From contig VDFB02196175.1 in assembly GCA_007258455.2 (NCBI GenBank), forward strand, positions 1 to 64,000: a stretch of DNA of 64,000 nt, read 5' to 3'. The notes under the pieces were generated by a model. The model ran no database searches. It was not told the origin of the DNA and saw only the letters and a list, made by a program, of their open reading frames with translations. Positions 56,728-64,000 of this stretch are shown piece by piece. The first letter of the stretch is position 1, and the number at the start of each line of letters is the position of its first letter. Source of the DNA: Sequoia sempervirens. Lineage: Eukaryota > Streptophyta > Pinopsida > Cupressales > Cupressaceae. Both the position numbers and the translations under genes were made by a program.

Positions 56728-57117
56728 CTAAAAGTGTGCAACACCATTAGCCTCGTGAAAAGCATGGGAAATGCAGACTTCTTCAAAGTTATTCAACAAA
56801 GAAAGAGCATCAAAGATAAGTCCTTCAATGAACCAAGAAGGAGTGAGCTTCCTAAGGCAGTTGATAATATTCGACGAGTCCCCTTCCAACCAAATTCTGG
56901 AACCGCCTTCTCCCTTGCCAATTTTAAACCGTGATAGACTACAACACACCTCTTTTTTTTTGGTTCCAATGATGAAGGTAAATATTTTGTAGATCTCTTC
57001 ACTATAATAATTGGAGAAATATTGCACTAATTGTGCATGCATATAGCTGAAATATAGTGTCAATATGAGCTCCTTTAGTAAGAAACATAACTCCTCTAAC
57101 CATCTTGCACCATCCAC
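56728..57117 (-). CDS. LINE A RNase H domain (truncated)
   Basis: RIWLEGDSSNIINCLRKLTP, LIFDALSLLNNF and ISHAFHEANGVAHF match the C-terminal half of the type-I RNase H carried by some plant LINEs (final His-x-x-x-x-x-N-x-x-A/D; the last Asp is His here). N-terminal catalytic residues are missing through 5' truncation. Open, but not a functional enzyme. Confidence 0.75.
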   Translation of the reverse strand: MDGARWLEELCFLLKELILTLYFSYMHAQLVQYFSNYYSEEIYKIFTFIIGTKKKEVCCSLSRFKIGKGEGGSRIWLEGDSSNIINCLRKLTPSWFIEGLIFDALSLLNNFEEVCISHAFHEANGVAHF

Positions 57118-57131
57118 TCAAGAAAAAATAA

Positions 57132-58336
57132 AGCACACCCACATCATTTCTTTAATAGAAAGTAGGTTTTGAGTTAAACCAAGGATATGAATTACACCAT
57201 TTATACCCTTCACTCATCCATCAAGGAATTGAATCAAGACTCTACTACAACCAATAATATTTAGACGAGAATCATCTGTAAGGTACACCTTTCCACCATC
57301 ATATTTTACATGTTTTGTGATCCAACCTTGATATGAGGTTATGTGAAAAGAGGAACTAGAGTCTATCAACCATGTACCTTTCGATGCATGAATAACCAAG
57401 GTAGCGATGAAAGCATCACCCTCATCTTGTGAGGATCTCATAGAATCATAATTAAAATATACCTTTCTTCTTCTTATTCTTCTCCTCTTCCTTACAATCT
57501 CTTATTCAATTTCGATCTTTATCATAGTTACAAAATTTTGCCTCAAACTTACTAGGATTTAGATCCCCCACAAGATTTGGATCTAGACTTATCTTGCTTC
57601 TTGTCCTTCTTGCATTTTTATTTGGATCTTCCATGAACTACTAGGGCCTCCTTACCCAACTTAGAAGTCTTTCTTCTTATTTATTAAAAAATTAAAGATG
57701 CAACTACTTCATTCATCTTGAATTTGGTGGTAGTTCCCCCAATGTCCATAACAAGGTGGTCCTGTGAATTTGGAAAAGAACACAAAAAATATATACACCA
57801 ACCCTCCTCATCTATTTTCATTCCCATAAAGTGTAACTAGGTACTACTATACTAAAGACATCTATTTATTCAACCATAGACCCACCATCCTCCATCTTGA
57901 GGGTATACAACTTATTTTTTAGAAAACAAATTATGATTTAAAGGGTAATAAATTTCTCCTAGCTTATTCTAAAGGTTTGTTGTAGTAATCTCCTCATGCA
58001 CATTCAACAACATTGAATCAACTAAATTGAGTCTAATGAGATCCTTTATTTTTCTATTCATATTATTCTAATCTTCCTGTGATATAGTTGTAGGTTTGGA
58101 TCCATATACTATAACCCATAGATCTATGCCTATGAGAAAATTCTCCATCTTGAGCAAACAACAACTCAAAATATATGCTTAAGAACTTCTTCATCTCTAT
58201 CCTTGATATGCTACTCATCTCTTCCTACAATAAGATCAAAACCATCTTCATGCAAGCTCCCACTCAAATGAAGTTTAGTAATAAAAGCCCTTTACCCAAC
58301 ACCTATAACCTAAGGAAATTTGATTTTGATACCAAA
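57132..58336 (-). pseudogene. Copia-2 gag and protease remnants
   Basis: Protease: GTWLIDSSSSFHITSYQGW (about 57,330-57,390), with DSG altered to DSS. HILGLTQNLLSIKEMM follows and stops at the LINE A junction. Upstream, CNYDKDRN-x-IRDC (about 57,510-57,550) is a decayed zinc knuckle, and LYTLKMEDGGSMVE (about 57,880-57,920) matches copia gag. Confidence 0.75.
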
Positions 58337-59291
58337 TTAAGAGTATCACCAACCAAATATCTAGAATAATTTTGAAAACTTAGAAATTTAGAAAACTCTC
58401 CACACAACCTCCATCTCAAGTACCTAGTATAAAGGAGATATGATACATAAAACTTTCATATGGTTATTAGAAAATCATGAACCAAAAACACCCAAAAAGT
58501 AGCACCCAAATCCTTAGCTTATTATCTCCAACCAAAGATGCCTTATTATGTTCCATAACACATGTCATAAGTTGTTCAACAAATGTAACCCCCCCATATA
58601 GCTCTTTTATGTGTCCAACATATTTTTTTTATATTTCTTACAACAAAAGGCCCAAATTTCAAAGGCTATAACTTTTAATTTGGGAGGCCAATTTGGAACC
58701 TTTTAAAAAATTGTAGAGCTTGAAGAGACCTATGAAATGATTACCCCTTGGAAGTAGTTCCAAACAACCAAAATATTTATTTTGACTAAAAACAAACTCT
58801 ATAGCCCAAAAAATGAGTTTTTCTATTTTATAACCCAAAATTCATACTTTTTTATAATTATAATGTTTTTGATTATCAAGAAAAATAGGTTTTTATAAGG
58901 GATCTAAAACCTCAAAATACAAAATGTAGCTACAATATAATAAATCACAACCAACTAGCAGTAGCACAACAACTAACCAAGAGAAAACCGATAGACCAAA
59001 ACAAAACTTAAAGCAAAAAAAATAGACTCTTTCAAATTCTTTAGGGTGTTTACTACCTCTAATTCCTATTGATACTATTTATCAACTGACATCATCAACT
59101 CTTCCTTCTCCTCATCAAAGGTCTTTTTTTTTTTCCATGAGTATGTGCACTAGGACCCTGCTCAACTTCCACCATCACAATATTATCTTTTTCCTTGCTC
59201 AGATGCTCCTTCATTTTGCTATTGATAGATCTCCCACCAATCATCTACTCTTCCCTCAATTCTTGTAGTTTTTTAATGAGAATTTTTAACA

Positions 59292-60715
59292 CTATTTTTT
59301 AATGGATAATTGGCTAATATTCAAGAGATTTCCCATGTTGGATTTAACATCTTGAAACATATTTTCAATGTCCTGAATGAGATTCTCATGATCCACTTTA
59401 AGCTCCCAAAAAACATCCTCAACATCTGTGAGTTTTTTCTTTAAATCCTTCACCCCAGAGGAGGACTGGTCAATATCCTCATCAACAACCTTCGCCTCAC
59501 CAACAACCTTCTCTTGCAAACCCCTAAGTTTGATATTAAATTTGTTAAGTTCTCTCAGGAACCACTTTGTTAATTTGAAACTTCTTGTCATGTTGTCTCT
59601 TTCCACTCATAAAATATGAGTAATTGCTTCCTTGTCATTGATCAAGTAGTTGAAGTTTTTTGAGAAAGGATCAATCTTGGTAGCTTCCATTGAATTCTTA
59701 ATTGGGCCCATCACAAGGGAGATACAAAAATCCATTCTGGCCTCCCTTTGCACCTGGGTAGTATCCTCACCCACCTTCTCCTTATCTTTAACACCAACCC
59801 CCCAAGGACCCTCCATATTACCCCTTCTCTTGACACTACCACCATCATCCCCATCTCCTATCTGAGACCCATCTGACCAAGATAGCACTTTTTTGGGACT
59901 CTTCTTAAGTAGAGCCTTTTTAGAGGGGGCTTTCCTTTTCTTCTTCCCACTTGAGGTTGATGAGGAAGAAGAGAGGGCCACCACTGAGTCTGTCCCACCC
60001 TTAGAATCCATCTAGTCCTCATCATCCTCAACTGCTAAAGTATCAAAACCCTTATTAGATGACACAAAATGCTTCAGCTTCTTAGTCTTAATTTCCATTT
60101 CTCTTTCACAAGTTTAATAGGCAAGTTTAATTTGGCACACTACATAATAAGAAAGATCAAACCCTTGTGAAAAAATGTAGCACTAGGGTTGCTATGATTC
60201 ATAGAAGCCTCCATAGAAGAAAACAAGAAAAAAGGAAAAGACACCAAAATTTTATGGAAAAAATGATTAAGGAAATTAAAATAAACACCCAATATTATAG
60301 TAAACCTACCATCAAGAGTGACGTATCTCATAATCATCTCTACAATTTCAGCCCAAATTGGTTTAATAGAAGGTCTTTCATAGCCCCACAAATTCAACAA
60401 CTTCACTCCTCTTTCATCTCCTTTAAGAAAGTGATTCAATGCCTCCTCATTAGCTTTCCTATCCTTTTTTTCTTCCCCGCATTTGGAGCCCGATAACCTC
60501 CATAATTTCAACTCCTCAGAAATGGTAAAATTGACACCATGAATAGTCAAAGTTCTCTCCTTCTAGCCACTCACAAATCTTCTAGTAGCTTCACATTCAT
60601 ACCCATTAAGTCTCTCCATGTAAGGGGTGAGACTACCCTTTCCAAAATACTCCACACCTTCAAATTCTCTCTTGCAGCCTTCGCAAGATGGTGACTCTAC
60701 ACGCTTCATTCCCAT
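59292..60715 (-). pseudogene. ORF downstream of RNase H in LINE B, unknown function
   Basis: ATG at 60,715 (MGMKRVESPSCEGCKREFE), about 85 bp after RNase H. Landmarks: FGKGSLTPYMERLNGYE (60,595-60,645), IHGVNFTISEELKLWRLSG (60,490-60,545), MIMRYVTLDGRFTII (60,310-60,350), FNFLNHFFHKILVSFPFFLF (60,235-60,295), FFHKGLIFLIM (60,140-60,175). Then a Ser/Lys-rich linker with KKKRKAPSKKALLKKSPKK (59,890-59,950) that looks like a nuclear-localisation signal, and a coiled coil with LRELNKFNIKLRGLQEKV (59,505-59,560) to 59,292. Stops at about 60,560, 60,140 and 59,607, one frameshift near 60,090. Family unknown. Confidence 0.65.
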
Positions 60716-60799
60716 CCTATCTTCACCACAAGCTCCCCCTTCTCAACAAAAAACTAATAGAGAGATAGAATACCCTCCACACTTGAGAAGACTACAAAA

Positions 60800-61126
60800 T
60801 CACCCCTTTATTGGTATAAAATCCACCAACCTATTTCCATCCTTGAACACATGAGTAATCCTAACTTCATCAAAATTCTTTATCATGATTAGGGAATCAT
60901 TGATAAGAGACTCGATCGACCAGCTGAGGGGGGTTGAAATTTTACAAGAAATTGATAATATTAAGTGAATTTCCCTCAAGCCATTTTTTTTAAAACCCCT
61001 TTCAAATACCAATTTAATGACATTAATGGCTGCTTTGACTTCAATTAAGTGGTTAGTTTGAGTGCCCAAAGGGAGTGTCATTGTTGCTATAAGCCTACCC
61101 TCATCATCTCTTAACACACCCCACAC
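60800..61126 (-). CDS. LINE B RNase H domain
   Basis: GVLRDDEGRLIATMTLPLG, HLIEVKAAINVIKLVFERGF and VRITHVFKDGNRLVDFIP follow the RVT_3 RNase H pattern. The Glu of motif II (IEVKAA) and the closing Asp (LVDF) are present; the first Asp and the middle EGDS block (here REIHLILS) are altered. Open over 108 codons from an internal ATG; upstream segment 61,104-61,295 (WVCWVKR-type) is out of frame. Confidence 0.75.
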   Translation of the reverse strand: MWGVLRDDEGRLIATMTLPLGTQTNHLIEVKAAINVIKLVFERGFKKNGLREIHLILSISCKISTPLSWSIESLINDSLIMIKNFDEVRITHVFKDGNRLVDFIPIKG

Positions 61127-61559
61127 CCAACATGCCCAAGGTTCCCCTTGGCCGCCCCATCAAAATTAGCTTTGATCCACCCTTTAGGAGGTCTTCTCCA
61201 AGTAACATTCTCTCTAGTTTTTTCAGAGAATTGAAGGAGAAAGATAAATATGAGTTAAGCTTCCACTTAGTAGCCACCCCAAAATCATACTTCACTACAA
61301 AAAAATTCAGACCAACCCCCTACCTATCCTGAAGCCTAACAAGGAAATTTTCTTTCATAGCTTGCTGGGTCTTTCAGAACACAACCACCTCCTTGAGCTT
61401 CTCCCCTATAAAGACCCTATTGTTCCTCTCCTTTCAAATCCTCCAAGCAATATGAGGAGCTAACAAAGACCAAATCAGCTGAAGATAAGGATTAGAATAG
61501 GAACACACCCATTGATCCAAAAAATCCTCGAAGGAAATCAGAAACAACTAACCAAGGTT

Positions 61560-62399
61560 CCAAAGTGACAAGAGCCTACCCCACACATCCTCTGAGAACT
61601 TGCAATTAAGAAAGATATAGAAAGCTTCAACATTTCATTCGCACAAAGCACATCTATTGGGTAGAGAAAACCCATGCTTACAAAGATTATCAATAATTAA
61701 TAATTTCTTCTGAACTAGGAGCCACGAAAAAATATGAATCTTGGGGATTAAAAACTTATTCCAAAGCCTACACTAAAAGGGAGGAGGATTAGGATTCTTA
61801 AAGAAAACTGAAAGCCAAAGTCACCATAAACCTATTACTCATAGAAGGAAACCAAATCATCCTATTAGACTTCTAGGTTGGGAAGGAATATGAATCTGAG
61901 ATAGGAAAACTTGAAGAGGAGCTAAAGAGGGATTAAAAATTAGTAAGTTTTTCCACTGACACTCATGTAAATAGTCAACAACCCAACAACCAAAGAGCCT
62001 TAAGCAAGAATATTTGAAATGATTCGCCCACTGTAATTCCATAAGCGTCCCATTAGCACACCAAACATCCTCCCAAAAAAGAATCTGACTCCCATCCCCA
62101 AAAATCCATCTAGAGCATTCATTGATAACCTTCCAAGTAGGAAGAAAGTTCTTCTAGATACAAGAACCAACAAGGATATTATCAACAACAAAAATATCTC
62201 TAACATTTCTAAACTCAACAAGGTATTTATTCTTTAAGATGGAAGACCAGCTAGTATTCTCAAAGAAAAGTCACCAAGTATTTTTGGATAACAAAGCTAA
62301 ATTAATTTTTTTGATATTCTTGATGCCTAGATCTCCCCACTTCTTAGGTATGCACACCTTGTCCCAGTTCACCAAAGGAATTATTTTCCTTTCCTCATA
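61560..62399 (-). pseudogene. LINE B post-RT and zf-RVT
   Basis: GDLGIKNIKKINLALLSKN (about 62,300) is the usual GGLG block. IFGDGSQILFWEDVW (62,060-62,110) follows. IPKIHIFSWLLVQKKLLIID and NRCALCE (61,640-61,760) form zf-RVT. Degraded by stops. Confidence 0.8.
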
Positions 62400-63960
62400 G
62401 CCTACCTAAAGGAAGCACTTTTGAATCTTCTCCATCTTCTCAAACTTAACCAAAAATTTAAACAAGCTTAAGGTGTAAAAAGGTAAATTTTGTAGCGAGG
62501 CTTGAATAAGCTGCAACTCCCTCGCTTGAATAAGTAAAAAACATTTCCATCCAACCAAATTAGAATTAAAACGATTAAGTAGCCTGAGCCAAAGAGAATC
62601 AAGATCCTTAGTTGCATAGAGCGGGAGGCCCAGATAGGTTGCAGGGAGACTCCCCACTTTGCAATTCAAGATAGTAATCAACTTAGCTTGAAGAGGAAGA
62701 GGAGTATTGAGAAAAAATATATGACTCTTAGGAAGGCTAACCAATTGCCCCAAAGCTTTATCATAGCCCCCCAAAATAGATTTGATAAACTTAACTTCCT
62801 TAACTGAGGCTTCACCCATAATGACAGTATCATCAACAAATTGTTGATGCGATAGAGGCCTACACAAAGAAGAAGGTTTAACACCTCCCAAAGAATTGAT
62901 GAAACATTACATTGAATACATCTTCCCAATACTTCTGCCATAATAATGAAAAGAAAGGGAGAAATTAGGTCCCCTTGATGAAGCCCACGGGAAATCCTAA
63001 GGAAGAGCCATTAATCAACAACGAGAAGCACATGGAAGAAACCATCCGAGAGATGATCTTAACAAATTTATCATCAAAACCAAATCTCAATAGCACCTTA
63101 TCCAAGAAACTCTAGTTCACTCTATCATAATCTTTGACAAAGTCAAGCTTTATGATAAAACCTTCCTTCTTGTTAACCGCTAGAGAGTGAATAACTTCAT
63201 GAGCCATAATGATTGAATCTAAAATTTATTTCCCATGCACAAAACCATTTTGCTACTTAGAAATAAGAGAAGGAAGGATATCTTGAATCTTGACTGCTAG
63301 AACTTTAGAAAAAAATTTGTATATAGAATCGTAGAGACTTATAGGCTTAAAATCATTGAAAGATAGCATAATTTTTTTTTGGCACCAACACAAGAAAGGT
63401 TGAATTGAGTTCTTTCAACAATTTCCTGTAACCAAAGAAATCCTTAGTAGCATTAACAACATTCGAAGCATCAATGTCCCAAAAAGTCTCAAAGAAAAGA
63501 GGGAGAAATCCATCAGGGCTTAGGGATTTATTCCCTTCAAATGAAAACACAACAACCCTTACTTCCTCCTCTGAAGGGATGCAGGTTAACTTCTTATTTT
63601 TATCCTTATAAATAATACCTGGAATGGACTCTAGATACATATCCTCGAAGTCTTGATTAAAGACCATGCCATCCTTAAGCACATTAGGAAAGTACTCCAT
63701 AGCTTTCAAATAGATAAAATCTAGGTCCTCAATGACAAAATTATCCATAATAATGGATTTAATTCTATTAGCAACTTTATGCTTCATATAATTAAGATGG
63801 AAGAATTTAGTATTACGGTCTCCACTCTTCAACCAAATTTCCCTCAACCTTTGCTTCCAAAAATATTCTTCTTTAGTAATGACATCATGAAGGCGAGAGA
63901 GGAGACCATCTTCTTCTAGTTGCAGATCTTGACCTCCATACCATTACTTTGGATTTCATG
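62400..63960 (-). pseudogene. LINE B reverse transcriptase
   Basis: WLKSGDRNTKFFHLNYMKHK (63,785-63,840) and LSPDGFLPLFF (about 63,500) begin the RT. KLDFVKDYDRV (63,120-63,152) is motif A. QFVDDTVIM (62,816-62,846) is the YADD box with FVDD. ATYLGLPLYA and VGWKCFLLIQAREL follow. Stops break the frame near 63,350 and between motifs. This is a more diverged lineage than the LINE at 17.4-23.9 kb, which has no RNase H. Confidence 0.85.
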
Positions 63961-64000
63961 TTGGACCTCATCAAGATGATCCACCACCACTTTTTTGATC

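Larger units (their letters stand above)
54368..57131 (-). mobile_element. LINE A, 5'-truncated, inserted in copia-2
   Basis: Begins within RNase H at 57,117 and ends at an A-rich tail (CAAAAATAAAAAAAG, revcomp of 54,366-54,380). Flanks are CACACC-type: about 54,354-54,364 and 57,133-57,143 share CACACC(C)ACA, a decayed target duplication. Copia protease and pre-integrase meet if it is removed. The 3' tail matches LINE B (TTTTTGATTA, ATAGGTTTT, CTAAAACCT on +). So RNase H and the ORF after it travelled together as one LINE. Confidence 0.75.
51700..58857 (-). mobile_element. Ty1/copia relic 2, split by LINE A
   Basis: From right to left (5' to 3'): a decayed primer-binding site (TGGTATCAAAATC, revcomp of about 58,323-58,335), gag remnants, protease, [LINE A 54,368-57,131], pre-integrase, integrase, RT and the region after RT. 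Heavily mutated with many stops and frame changes. The 5' LTR would be right of 58,337 and appears cut by LINE B. Confidence 0.8.
58858..64000 (-). mobile_element. LINE B, 3' part, continues beyond the window
   Basis: From right to left: end of endonuclease/linker, reverse transcriptase, zf-RVT, RNase H, downstream ORF, 3' UTR and A-rich tail near 58,858 (AATCAAAAACATTATAA). The tail region aligns with that of LINE A, so they are one family. The 5' end is outside the window. Confidence 0.8.

Overview
Organism and overall nature. The window reads as repeat-dense intergenic DNA from a seed plant with a very large genome, plausibly a gymnosperm (inferred from old, nested, decayed elements; low to moderate confidence). 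I see no rRNA, no intact tRNA, no CRISPR array and no clearly single-copy conserved host gene. The only candidate host-type gene is a 172-codon ORF at 13,159-13,677. Almost everything else is a transposable element in some stage of decay. There is one 100-base assembly gap (26,521-26,620).

Layout. 1.0-6.2 kb: CACTA (En/Spm) transposase relic on +, split by a 487-bp solo LTR with a 5-bp target duplication. 7.6-11.3 kb: a nearly open 1,200-codon reading frame on - of an unrecognised plant repeat family. 11.8-12.5 and 24.8-25.6 kb: a non-coding repeat family built around CACGTGGC boxes. 13.2-14.1 kb: the hypothetical gene and a duplicated scrap of it. 14.5-17.3 kb: telomere-like and microsatellite DNA. 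17.4-23.9 kb: a near full-length LINE on - with poly(A) tail and candidate target duplications. 26.6-29.3 kb: 3' half of a second CACTA element, which ends inside the 5' LTR of a Ty3/gypsy-like element (29.3-38.9 kb). That element has gag and protease but only the first scrap of reverse transcriptase, followed by a long extra ORF. 39.4-47.9 kb: a complete Ty1/copia element with both LTRs, PBS and PPT, carrying a 1.5-kb insertion in RNase H. 49-50 kb: telomere-motif array. 51.7-58.8 kb: copia relic on -, split by a 5'-truncated LINE. 58.9-64.0 kb: a second LINE on - that runs off the window.

How the parts relate. The nesting order can be read: solo LTR into CACTA-1; CACTA-2 into the gypsy LTR; an unknown element into copia-1 RNase H; LINE A into copia-2. 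In-frame stops in copia-1 and in the 7.6-11.3 kb frame are mostly TAG at expected CAG (Gln) codons and TGA at expected CGA (Arg) codons. This fits deamination of cytosines methylated at CHG and CG, the marks of silenced plant transposons.

Most unusual. Four long ORFs of unknown function (7.6-11.3, 33.9-38.4, 54.8-56.4, 59.3-60.7 kb) share a layout: N-terminal globular part, Lys/Ser/Pro-rich linker, coiled-coil tail. They sit in three different element contexts. In the two LINE copies the ORF lies downstream of RNase H, where a LINE normally has only its 3' UTR. I could not test homology beyond reading by eye.
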